A DNA stretch of 5,640 nucleotides. It comes from Gemmataceae bacterium. GTDB lineage: Bacteria; Planctomycetota; Planctomycetia; Gemmatales; Gemmataceae. This document shows positions 1-5,640 of the stretch, one piece after another (position 1 is the stretch's first letter; each line of letters starts with the position of its first letter). The position numbers and the translations under genes are program-made. The DNA lies in contig CANLGS010000323.1 of NCBI GenBank assembly GCA_947490035.1, positions 1-5,640 of the forward strand, read 5' to 3'. The notes beneath the pieces are model-generated. The model searched no databases. It was not told the DNA's origin and saw nothing but the letters and a program-made list of their open reading frames with translations.

Positions 1-1
1 C

Positions 2-661
2 ACCGTCGAAACGGCGACGGGGAAAACAATCGCGTGCGACGTGGTCGGGGTCGCGATTGGCGTGAAGCCGCGCGCGGACCTCGCCCGGCAAGCCGGGTTG
101 AAGGTGGACCGCGGCGTGATCGTGAATGAGTACCTCCAGACGAGCGCGGCGGATGTCTTCGCCGCCGGCGATGTCGCGGAAGTCTTCGACCCGGCGAGCG
201 GCAAGCCCACGCTCGACGTGCTCTGGCCGACCGCACTGACACAGGGCCGGATCGCGGGCGCGAACATGACGGGTGCCGGCATCGCGTACACCAAGAGCGT
301 GCCGTTCAACGTCACGCAAATGACCGGACTGAAGGTCACGATCATCGGTGCCGTCGGCAGCGGGAAGAACGAAGACCTCGTCGCGATCACACGCGGCGAA
401 AGCGAGGCGTGGCGGATCGTGCCGAAGTCGTGGGTTCTCAGCGAGCAGGACGACGTGAACCGGGTTCGGTTGATCATCGGTGAGCGAACAATCGCCGGCG
501 CGCTGGTGATGGGCGATCAGACGTGGTCGCGCCCGCTCCAGAAGCTCATCATCGGCAAGGCGGACATCACGCCGGTTCGCGACGCGCTGCGGGGCGCGAA
601 CGCGATGGCTCACCTCGCGGGCTTCTACCGACAGTGGGAACAGACGCGGTTGCCGGGATAA
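2..661 (+). CDS. FAD/NAD(P)-dependent oxidoreductase, C-terminal part (5' end outside window)
   Basis: The reading frame is open to the left edge, so this is the 3' part of a longer gene; about 219 codons are visible. The segment around nt 140-180 reads TSAADVFAAGDVAE, the classic second FAD-contacting motif of pyridine nucleotide-disulfide reductase-type flavoproteins (NADH:rubredoxin reductase, NirB N-terminus, ferredoxin reductases). Just upstream, GVAIGVKPR followed by a G-x-x-V-D-x-G-V-I-V-N-E-Y-L-Q-T stretch is also typical of this fold. The last ~130 residues form an alpha/beta C-terminal domain that includes GERTIAGALVMGD, as in NirB-like reductases. By family it should move electrons between NAD(P)H and a protein partner through FAD in the cytoplasm. 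The stop lies only 15 bases before a membrane cytochrome b-like gene, so the flavoprotein is probably co-transcribed with it and may feed it electrons (inference). The N-terminal Rossmann motif cannot be seen, so the exact subfamily is open. Confidence 0.87.
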   Translation, partial: TVETATGKTIACDVVGVAIGVKPRADLARQAGLKVDRGVIVNEYLQTSAADVFAAGDVAEVFDPASGKPTLDVLWPTALTQGRIAGANMTGAGIAYTKSVPFNVTQMTGLKVTIIGAVGSGKNEDLVAITRGESEAWRIVPKSWVLSEQDDVNRVRLIIGERTIAGALVMGDQTWSRPLQKLIIGKADITPVRDALRGANAMAHLAGFYRQWEQTRLPG

Positions 662-676
662 CGGGGGCGGTTCGCA

Positions 677-2176
677 ATGGGTGGCGGCAAGTTGACGTGT
701 CCGCGATGCAAGAACTCCTTCCTCCCAATGTCGGGCGGGGTGGCGTTGTGCCCGAACTGCGGCGCCGAGGTGAACCCTGGCGCAGAAACATCCCCTGCGC
801 GCGAGGAAGAAGGCTGGCACTACACGCGTGGCGGGGTGCAAGCCGGGCGCGCGTCGTCCGCCGAACTGAAACAGATGGTCACAGCCGGGCAACTGCTCCC
901 CACCGACTTCGTGCGGAAAGGAAATTCGACCAGGTGGATTGAAGCCGGGAAGGTTCGCGGGCTGTTCCCCACGAAACCGGAGCCGCGAGCGCGTCCCGAA
1001 GCGGAACAGCAAGTTCCGTTCGACTTGCCCCCGCCGCCACCGGTCGCACCGCGGTTGCCACAATCGCGTCCCCGCCCGCGGAGTTACGAACTGCTCATCG
1101 GTCTGGCCGCGGTTACGCTCATCACCGGCGCGTATCTGCTCCTGAGCCGCCGCGGTACGCCCGGTGCCAGCAGCACAATCGGATATGCGCTTGGAATTGC
1201 TGGGTTTGTGCTGATGCTGGCGACGGAGACGTTGTACACTCTTCGGAAACGGGTTCGGAACTTCCATCGTGGCCGGATGAGTACCTGGCTGAAGGTCCAC
1301 ATTGTTACCGGGTTGGTCGGGCCGTGTTTGGTGCTGTTGCACTCGGGCGGGAGTTTTCACGGACTCGCGGGCGTTTTGGCGGCATTAACGGGTGTGATTG
1401 TCGCGAGCGGCTTCATCGGCCGCTACATTTACACTGCGGTTCCGCGAACGATTGATGGTGCCGAAGTCGCGGTGCGGGAACTGGAAGACCAGATCGCGGA
1501 GGCCGACCGCGAACTGCAAGCTGAGGGAATCGATCTCGCAACGAGCGAGGCGCTCGCGATTGCCACGGAAGTTCCGCGCCGCGGCTGGGCGTTGGTGGTG
1601 GGGCGCGGCGTCAGACGCTGGCTTCACCGCAACCGGCTTCGGCGAGCGCTCCGCCCGCTGAAAGCAGCCGGAGTGCGAGCAACCCGACTCGAACGGTTGC
1701 TGATGCAGCGGTACGATGTGCAGGTTCAGATCGCGTCACTCGCGCTGGCGCGGCGACTCCTCGCCCTGTGGCACGTGTTGCACATTCCGCTCGGCGCGGC
1801 GGTGTTTACACTGGCGTTCGTCCACATTGCCGCGGCGCTCTACTACGCCGCGTTCGTGCGACAGGTGATTCATGGCGAAGGCGTTTCATCTGAGTCCGGG
1901 GCGGATCGCCGTGCTGGTCACGGTGTGTGGAGTGTGCGCGGGCGTCGCGCTGACCGGCGGCGGGATGTTCAGCCCCGGCAAACTCAACGCGCAACCGAAG
2001 GTCGGCGTACAACTCGGCGGCGTCAGTTCGCACGCCGAACTGGGCGGGAAGTGTTCCGCCTGCCACGTTCCGCCCTGGAGCGGGGAAACGATGGCCGACC
2101 GGTGTATGGCGTGCCACACCGACGTTCGCAGTCAGATCGACGGCCACCAAGCACTGCACGGCCGGCTCGCCAATAA
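677..2176 (+). CDS. Zinc-ribbon / GYF_2-like / cytochrome b-like membrane protein (3' end doubtful, real end probably near 1866-1893)
   Basis: The frame encodes 499 residues, of which about 1-397 look real. Residues 8-28 form a zinc ribbon (CPRC, 13 residues, CPNC). Residues 47-97, from WHY to GLF with W87 near the end, resemble a GYF_2 (DUF4339) domain. A proline-rich linker follows to ~135. Hydrophobic helices lie at ~137-156, 167-189, 204-222, 229-252 and 361-393. Histidines H208, H222, H228, H366, H369 and H383 sit in or beside the helices, in pairs spaced as in di-heme b-type cytochromes. A charged segment (~258-350) separates the two halves. The likely role is passing electrons across the membrane between the upstream flavoprotein and the downstream periplasmic cytochrome c (inference). 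No strong Shine-Dalgarno precedes 677, only a G-run at 663-667; the 15-base gap suggests coupling to the previous gene. Residues after ~400 are about 28% Arg and out of frame with the cytochrome c gene they overlap, so they are probably spurious. Confidence 0.72.
   Translation: MGGGKLTCPRCKNSFLPMSGGVALCPNCGAEVNPGAETSPAREEEGWHYTRGGVQAGRASSAELKQMVTAGQLLPTDFVRKGNSTRWIEAGKVRGLFPTKPEPRARPEAEQQVPFDLPPPPPVAPRLPQSRPRPRSYELLIGLAAVTLITGAYLLLSRRGTPGASSTIGYALGIAGFVLMLATETLYTLRKRVRNFHRGRMSTWLKVHIVTGLVGPCLVLLHSGGSFHGLAGVLAALTGVIVASGFIGRYIYTAVPRTIDGAEVAVRELEDQIAEADRELQAEGIDLATSEALAIATEVPRRGWALVVGRGVRRWLHRNRLRRALRPLKAAGVRATRLERLLMQRYDVQVQIASLALARRLLALWHVLHIPLGAAVFTLAFVHIAAALYYAAFVRQVIHGEGVSSESGADRRAGHGVWSVRGRRADRRRDVQPRQTQRATEGRRTTRRRQFARRTGREVFRLPRSALERGNDGRPVYGVPHRRSQSDRRPPSTARPARQ
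1863..1868 (+). promoter_or_regulatory. Ribosome binding site AGGTGA before the cytochrome c gene
   Basis: AGGTGA ends three bases before the ATG at 1872. It matches the 3' part of the Shine-Dalgarno consensus AGGAGGTGA and supports this start. Its TGA (1866-1868) is also a stop codon in the cytochrome c frame, so a +1-shifted upstream gene would end exactly here, an arrangement typical of translational coupling. Confidence 0.5.
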
Positions 2177-3512
2177 CACGCAGTGCCGCAACTGCCACAC
2201 CGAACACAAGGGCGGGCACGCGGCGCTCACCGACCTGAGTACCTTCGACCACAACTGCGCCGCGTTCGCGCTGACGGGTAAGCACGAGTCGGTCGATTGC
2301 AAATCTTGCCACACCGCGGGCACCTTCAAGGGCACGGCCGCGACCTGCGCCGGCTGCCACGCGGAACCGAAGACGCACATGGGGCAGTTCGGGGCCGACT
2401 GCGCGAAGTGCCACGCGACCAACACCTGGCACACGGCTTCGTTCCCCACGGCCACCGGAAACAGCGGCAACAGCGAGTTCGACCACAGCCGAACGGCCTT
2501 CCCGCTGACAGGTCATCACACCGCGGTCGATTGCAAGAAGTGTCACGTGGACAACAAGTTCAAGGGCACGCCGACCTCGTGCGTGTCGTGCCACGCGGAA
2601 CCGAAGGTTCAAACGCACAAGTTCGGTACGGACTGCAAGCAGTGCCACGCGACCGAGACGTGGAAACTCGCGTCGATTCCGACCGCCGGACCGGGCGCCG
2701 CGTTCGACCATAACCTCACCGCGTTCAAGCTCACCGGCAAGCATGTCTCGGTTGATTGCCTGAAGTGTCACGTCGATAACAAGTTCAAAGGCACCTCGAC
2801 CTCGTGCGTGTCGTGCCACGCGGAGCCGAAGGTTCACGCGGGCAGCAAGTTCGGGACCGACTGTCAGAAATGCCACACGACGAACACATGGACCGGCGGG
2901 ACGCTGGGCGACTTCAAGCACACGTTCCCAATCGCGCACGGGCGGAAGAACCGCGGGGCCAGTTCGTGTGCCATCTGCCACGCGAAAGCGGATGCCTACG
3001 CGACATACACGTGTTACGGGTGTCACGAACACACCCCGGCGAAGGTCGCCCGGCAGCACAAGAACGGCGTGAACATCGATAACTGCGTGAAGTGCCACAA
3101 GGGTGGGCGCAAGAAGGGCATGGCGGCGGCGGAGTTGGTGGGCGACGAGTTCTTCGCGAGTTGCCCGACGGACTCGTGTGCGTTCGGCGCGGACACCAGC
3201 CCACCGCGATGTCCCCAGGAAGCCGGGCTTCTCCTCGCTCCGCACCCGACCCAACTCGACAACCGACCGCGCGAAATGCTGAACCCATCGGGGTGGATGT
3301 CACCGCCACGGCTCCCCGCCACACGTCAGCAATTGAAGGTTGAGCCGTTGTCGGCCGGTCCGATTTCTGGCAAGTCCGCGGAAACAGTTCGGCAACCGCG
3401 TGACGCCGAATCCGTGAGCCTGAGTTTGGTTCGGTTGCGAGTTCTGACGGACGTTGGGCACCGACGTAGCGCGCTCGATTTCCCGTTCGCGAAGTTCGGT
3501 GAACTGCGATGA
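1872..3512 (+). CDS. Secreted 15-heme c-type cytochrome
   Basis: Fifteen CxxCH heme c-binding motifs start at residues 61, 78, 105, 143, 159, 177, 221, 237, 255, 296, 312, 331, 366, 381 and 405. The N-terminus has a basic start, a hydrophobic core (~12-28) and a possible signal peptidase site after LNA (38-40), so the protein should be exported and have its hemes attached in the periplasm. Residues 125-347 are three tandem repeats of 70-78 residues with three hemes each; three hemes precede and three follow them. The spacing and His-rich repeats resemble cytochrome c3/c7-type multiheme proteins. The likely role is periplasmic electron storage or wiring, taking electrons from the cytochrome b-like protein encoded just upstream (inference). 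Residues 410-546 hold no heme motif, have mixed codon use and contain a hairpin at DNA level, so the true protein may end soon after residue 416. The start at 1872 is supported by AGGTGA at 1863-1868. Confidence 0.88.
   Translation: MAKAFHLSPGRIAVLVTVCGVCAGVALTGGGMFSPGKLNAQPKVGVQLGGVSSHAELGGKCSACHVPPWSGETMADRCMACHTDVRSQIDGHQALHGRLANNTQCRNCHTEHKGGHAALTDLSTFDHNCAAFALTGKHESVDCKSCHTAGTFKGTAATCAGCHAEPKTHMGQFGADCAKCHATNTWHTASFPTATGNSGNSEFDHSRTAFPLTGHHTAVDCKKCHVDNKFKGTPTSCVSCHAEPKVQTHKFGTDCKQCHATETWKLASIPTAGPGAAFDHNLTAFKLTGKHVSVDCLKCHVDNKFKGTSTSCVSCHAEPKVHAGSKFGTDCQKCHTTNTWTGGTLGDFKHTFPIAHGRKNRGASSCAICHAKADAYATYTCYGCHEHTPAKVARQHKNGVNIDNCVKCHKGGRKKGMAAAELVGDEFFASCPTDSCAFGADTSPPRCPQEAGLLLAPHPTQLDNRPREMLNPSGWMSPPRLPATRQQLKVEPLSAGPISGKSAETVRQPRDAESVSLSLVRLRVLTDVGHRRSALDFPFAKFGELR
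2572..2611 (+). repeat. 40-bp direct repeat, copy 1 (copy 2 at 2797-2836)
   Basis: This stretch recurs 225 bases downstream at 2797-2836 with a single mismatch (A at 2600, G at 2825). It encodes the TSCVSCHAEPKV core of repeat units 2 and 3. Third positions are conserved too, which points to recent duplication or gene conversion between the units. Confidence 0.85.
2797..2836 (+). repeat. 40-bp direct repeat, copy 2 (copy 1 at 2572-2611)
   Basis: This is the partner of the repeat at 2572-2611, identical at 39 of 40 positions and in the same reading frame. The distance equals the length of heme repeat unit 2. Confidence 0.85.
3217..3235 (+). terminator. Possible terminator-like hairpin inside the heme-free tail
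   Basis: AGGAAGCC and GGCTTC(T)CCT can pair around a central G, with one bulged T at 3232; in practice the loop would be CGG. No T-run follows, so it is not a canonical intrinsic terminator. It lies about 100 bases after the last heme motif, where the end of the cytochrome c transcript would be expected if the ORF tail is not really coding. The hairpin is short and could be chance in GC-rich DNA. Confidence 0.22.
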
Positions 3513-3667
3513 CCGAACACGACACTGTCGCCTGGGCGCGGAGCGGCATCCCGGTCGCGCGGGAGGCATCGCGAACCACAGAGTGTTGTCGGGCGGCGAT
3601 TTGACGCCTACTTGGGGTTCGTTCCCGAACGCTGGGACGCTGGGGCGGAACGCAATCGACAATAGCC

Positions 3668-3697
3668 TTGCATTCTCCCGTGCGAGATGCATACTTT
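3668..3697 (+). promoter_or_regulatory. Weak sigma-70-like promoter candidate for the DUF1559 gene
   Basis: TTGCAT (3668-3673) and TACTTT (3692-3697) are separated by 18 bases and lie in a locally AT-richer patch about 115 bases before the ATG at 3814. Both hexamers match the consensus poorly. An inverted repeat (TGCAT-t-CTC, loop CCGTGC, GAG-ATGCA at 3669-3691) fills the spacer and could be an operator or chance. Confidence 0.22.
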
Positions 3698-3800
3698 ACA
3701 GTGGATTCGATGGAGCTTGGTTCTTCATTCGACTCGCTCGCTCGCTCCCGATCCTCATCTTCTCCCCCTACGTTCGTGTGGCGGAACCTTCGCCACGTTT

Positions 3801-3806
3801 GGAGGT
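3801..3806 (+). promoter_or_regulatory. Strong ribosome binding site GGAGGT for the DUF1559 gene
   Basis: GGAGGT lies seven bases before the ATG at 3814. It fixes the start there rather than at any of the upstream in-frame codons, because the prepilin leader follows directly. Confidence 0.85.
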
Positions 3807-3813
3807 ACGGTCC

Positions 3814-4866
3814 ATGTCTCTCCCCAAGACTCGGCGTGGCTTCACGCTGATCGAGTTACTCGTCGTGATCGCGATCATCGCGATCCTCATCGGCCTGTTA
3901 CTGCCAGCGGTGCAGAAGGTCCGCGAAGCTGCTGCACGCATGTCGTGCAGCAACAACATGAAACAGATGGCCCTCGCGGCCCAAGCGCACCACGATGGCG
4001 TCGGGGCTTTCCCGCCCGGCGTGTGGGCGCCGCCTGGGGCGTGGGTCGGTGCCACCCCAGCGGGCAACTGGACAGCGGCTTGGAAAGACCCGAGGAATAG
4101 CTGTTGCCCGTGGGGCGTGTACAGTTGGTCGGCCCGTATCCTCCAGTACGTCGAAGGCGGTAACCTGTACAACAGCATCAACTTCAACGTGCCGGCCTAC
4201 GCCCCCAACGTCCCGGAAGACACCGGCAGTTTCGGTGGCGGCGCAAACAGAGACCGCGGTCCGGGCCAGCCGACCATTCCGGCCGGGTTGCCCGGTGCGG
4301 GGCAACCCAACCCGAACATCTTGGCCGCGACCAGTATGCCCAAGATGTTCTCCTGCCCGTCGGCGGTCCGGGGCCGATTGGGACCGGTCAACACGAACAA
4401 AGACTACGCGATGTACTACGACTCGAACCGCGCGGGCTTCGGTGAGACCTGTTGCCCCGAGCGAACCAGTGCCCCGGCGTACAACGGTATGGGGTGGATC
4501 AACAGCGAGGTGAAGATCAAGGACGTGACCGACGGCACCAGCAGCACAATGCTTTTCGGGGAGAAGACCAACTGGTCGAACCAGAGTTGGTGCTTCGACG
4601 GTGCGGGTACGTCCGCGGTCGGCGGCGGCGGGTGCAACCAGTTCTTCTGGGTTCACCACCAGTCGCAGGGGTTGCTCACCGGATCCCAGCCGATTAACTG
4701 GACGCAGCGGAACAACAACAGCCGCGCCGCCAGCAGCAACCACCCCGGCGGGGTGATGGTGGCGTTCGTTGACGGCCACGTCCAGTTCCTCACGAACTCC
4801 ATCGACTTTAACACTTACATGGCGCTGGGAACACGGAACGGCGGCGAGCCGGTCAGCCCGCCGTAA
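3814..4866 (+). CDS. DUF1559 domain-containing protein with prepilin-type N-terminal cleavage/methylation motif
   Basis: The protein is 350 residues. A short basic leader ends in RRGFTLIELL: the prepilin peptidase would cut between G9 and F10, with Glu at position 5 of the mature protein, followed by a hydrophobic helix to ~31 and the LLPAVQKVREAAARMSCSNN block typical of planctomycete DUF1559 proteins. Other family hallmarks are DGTSSTMLFGEK (nt ~4531-4566) and the C-terminal H-x9-DG motif (H310, D320-G321). The family is greatly expanded in Planctomycetota; a pseudopilin-like or cell-envelope role is assumed but its function is not established. Two vicinal cysteine pairs followed by Pro (C97-C98 and C213-C214) stand out and may form disulfides outside the cytoplasm. 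The start is set by GGAGGT at 3801-3806. A lipoprotein gene follows after 212 bases, a common pairing in this phylum, but a hairpin lies between them, so a shared transcript is uncertain. Confidence 0.95.
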   Translation: MSLPKTRRGFTLIELLVVIAIIAILIGLLLPAVQKVREAAARMSCSNNMKQMALAAQAHHDGVGAFPPGVWAPPGAWVGATPAGNWTAAWKDPRNSCCPWGVYSWSARILQYVEGGNLYNSINFNVPAYAPNVPEDTGSFGGGANRDRGPGQPTIPAGLPGAGQPNPNILAATSMPKMFSCPSAVRGRLGPVNTNKDYAMYYDSNRAGFGETCCPERTSAPAYNGMGWINSEVKIKDVTDGTSSTMLFGEKTNWSNQSWCFDGAGTSAVGGGGCNQFFWVHHQSQGLLTGSQPINWTQRNNNSRAASSNHPGGVMVAFVDGHVQFLTNSIDFNTYMALGTRNGGEPVSPP

Positions 4867-4927
4867 CCGGCGCCCGACCGCTCCGGCTCCTCCTGGCCCC
4901 GGCGATTCGCCCAGTGTCACTTACTTC

Positions 4928-4972
4928 GGTGGCACCGGTCTCCTGACCGGTGGCGCTTTCACCGGTGCCACC
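4928..4972 (+). promoter_or_regulatory. Perfect 12-bp inverted repeat between the DUF1559 and lipoprotein genes
   Basis: GGTGGCACCGGT (4928-4939) and ACCGGTGCCACC (4961-4972) are exact reverse complements around a 21-base loop. A competing stem pairs CACCGGT (4933-4939) with ACCGGTG (4946-4952) around CTCCTG. ACCGGT occurs three times in the element. No T-run follows, so it may be a Rho-assisted or processing/stabilising hairpin after the DUF1559 stop, or a leader structure of the lipoprotein gene about 107 bases downstream. Confidence 0.6.
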
Positions 4973-5068
4973 AGATTCAAACCACAACGTGAGTGCCCTC
5001 GGTGATTCGTCGGCAATCCGGCGAGCGCCGCCGTGCGTTCTCACCCCAATCAACCACCGTCACTCTCC

Positions 5069-5072
5069 GAGG
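5069..5072 (+). promoter_or_regulatory. Ribosome binding site GAGG for the lipoprotein gene
   Basis: GAGG lies six bases before the ATG at 5079. Together with the signal peptide that begins there, it favours this start over in-frame codons upstream (the frame is open from about 4950). Confidence 0.6.
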
Positions 5073-5078
5073 CTTCTG

Positions 5079-5504
5079 ATGCTCCGCTCATTCCTCCGCG
5101 CGTCGGCCTTCGCGCTGGCCGTCTGCTTCTTGATTTCCGGGTGTGGCAGTTCCAACGTCGTCCCCGTCTCCGGCACGCTCACCTACAAAGGGAAACCGGT
5201 CACAAACGCGGTCGTCAATTTCATGCCGGAGACCGGCCGGCCCAGTTCCGCGGAGACCGACCAGAACGGCCAATTCACGCTCCTCTACGACCCGCAGATC
5301 AACGGCGCCCAAATCGGCAAGCACAGGGTGTTTGTCACGCACAACACTGCGGCCGACCAGAACCTGCCCGGCGCCATCCCCGGGGAGGCGCCGAAATTGT
5401 CGCTCGAGTCCAAGGAGTTCTTCAGCAAGTACGGGAACGAGAAATCGACCGTTGAAGTGGTGATCGACAAGGCAAGGCCCGACCTCAAGTTGGAGTGGGA
5501 TTAA
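5079..5504 (+). CDS. Small secreted lipoprotein with transthyretin-like / carboxypeptidase-regulatory-like domain
   Basis: The protein is 141 residues. The N-terminus has Arg at positions 3 and 7, a hydrophobic core and a lipobox ISGC with Cys22, so it should be lipidated and anchored on the outer face of a membrane. After a short Gly/Ser linker comes a beta-rich domain beginning VPVSGTLTYKGKPVTNA, then a TDQNGQFTL turn and a GKHRVFVTH strand. This is the pattern of the ~140-residue planctomycete lipoproteins related to transthyretin-like or carboxypeptidase regulatory-like domains. It probably has a binding or structural role; no catalytic residues are visible. The C-terminal part (K-Y-G-N-E-K-S-T-V-E-V-V-I) is also typical. 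It lies downstream of a DUF1559 gene, as in many planctomycete genomes, suggesting a linked cell-envelope role (inference). Confidence 0.87.
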   Translation: MLRSFLRASAFALAVCFLISGCGSSNVVPVSGTLTYKGKPVTNAVVNFMPETGRPSSAETDQNGQFTLLYDPQINGAQIGKHRVFVTHNTAADQNLPGAIPGEAPKLSLESKEFFSKYGNEKSTVEVVIDKARPDLKLEWD

Positions 5505-5640
5505 CGGGTCGCCCCTAGGCTGATCGGAAGTTGGGCTTTCGATGGAATTATTGGTTCGAGTTCGATCCCGTTTTTGGTTCACACGGCTCGTGAATTCCGC
5601 TGCTTTTCCAGCGAAAAGTTCCGTTCCCCCGGCGAACTGA
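5505..5640 (+). other. Trailing region with no recognisable gene
   Basis: No start with a supported frame is visible. Small inverted repeats occur, for example CGCTG/CAGCG at 5598-5613 overlapping CTTTTC/GAAAAG at 5603-5618, and a T5 run sits upstream near 5570-5576. None makes a convincing terminator. Confidence 0.4.

Larger units (their letters stand above)
2244..2912 (+). repeat. Three tandem three-heme repeat units within the cytochrome c gene
   Basis: Units run 2244-2477 (78 codons), 2478-2702 (75) and 2703-2912 (70). Each starts with FDH, continues with A-F-x-L-T-G-[KH]-H, then VDC-x-x-CH, FKGT, C-x-x-CHAEPK, and FG-x-DC-x-x-CH ending in T-x-TW. Each unit holds three CxxCH motifs and three further conserved His: 127/138/169, 205/216/249 and 280/291/322. 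Those extra His are good candidates for distal heme ligands. Units 2 and 3 are the most alike, also at nucleotide level. A degenerate continuation begins with FKH at 2913. Confidence 0.88.
3513..3813 (+). other. Intergenic stretch without a convincing gene
   Basis: No frame here has a domain, good codon use and a ribosome binding site together. The DUF1559 frame stays open upstream to about 3454, but its translation before 3814 is not prepilin-like. Small structures are visible: a GTTCG/CGAAC hairpin (3617-3630), a tandem ACGCTGGG pair (3629-3644), an inverted repeat at 3669-3691 and a CTCG tetranucleotide run near 3733-3747. The stretch probably holds the promoter and leader of the DUF1559 gene. 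Confidence 0.5.

Noticed and set aside
1806..3254. Long open frame on the minus strand opposite the cytochrome c gene (482 codons)
   Set aside because: It mirrors the heme repeats in antisense, is rich in Arg/Val/Ala as expected from GC-biased codons read backwards, and shows no domain. The + strand gene has 15 heme motifs.
3300..3692. Minus-strand open frame across the cytochrome tail and intergenic region (130 codons)
   Set aside because: No recognisable domain. I considered a transposase remnant but saw no terminal inverted repeats, target duplication or catalytic motif.
3733..3747. CTCG tetranucleotide run
   Set aside because: Too short to be more than a simple-sequence stretch; no sign of a coding phase switch.
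3454..3813. In-frame upstream extension of the DUF1559 gene
   Set aside because: The prepilin leader must be at the N-terminus, and GGAGGT at 3801-3806 places the start at 3814. An extra 120 residues before it would block leader processing.
3898..4920. Long minus-strand open frame opposite the DUF1559 gene (340 codons)
   Set aside because: It is a shadow of a clearly recognised + strand gene, with no domain or ribosome binding site.
5552..5575. GGTTCGAGTTCGATCCC resembling a tRNA T-arm
   Set aside because: No matching acceptor, D or anticodon arms could be found around it, and the putative stem does not pair well.

Overview
The window looks like chromosomal DNA of a planctomycete, most likely of the Gemmata group. 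It is GC-rich with strongly GC-biased third codon positions. It carries a DUF1559 protein with a prepilin-type N-terminus next to a short transthyretin-like lipoprotein, a pairing very common in that phylum. The taxonomic call is an inference from gene content; no marker gene is present. All five genes read left to right on the + strand.

Left part (1 to about 3130): a redox gene cluster. It starts with the C-terminal part of an FAD/NAD(P)-dependent oxidoreductase, cut by the window edge. Fifteen bases later comes a membrane protein with an N-terminal zinc ribbon, a GYF_2-like domain, a proline-rich linker and a cytochrome b-like helical core with paired histidines. Next is a secreted 15-heme cytochrome c built largely from three tandem three-heme repeats. 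Together they suggest an electron path from a cytoplasmic flavoprotein, through membrane b hemes, to a periplasmic multiheme wire. Donor and final acceptor cannot be read from the sequence.

Middle (about 3130 to 3813): this stretch is puzzling. The cytochrome c frame stays open to 3512, but its last ~137 codons hold no heme motif and look unlike the rest of the protein. From 3513 to 3813 there is no convincing gene, only a weak promoter candidate and small inverted repeats.

Right part (3814 to 5504): a DUF1559 gene with a strong ribosome binding site, a 212-base gap containing a perfect 12-bp inverted repeat, and a small lipoprotein gene. The last 136 bases hold no recognisable gene.

Points most worth a second look are the 3' ends of the cytochrome b-like and cytochrome c genes (a ~300-base out-of-frame overlap and a heme-free tail), the zinc-ribbon/GYF/cytochrome b fusion, the 3+9+3 heme layout, and the hairpin with alternative pairings between the DUF1559 and lipoprotein genes.
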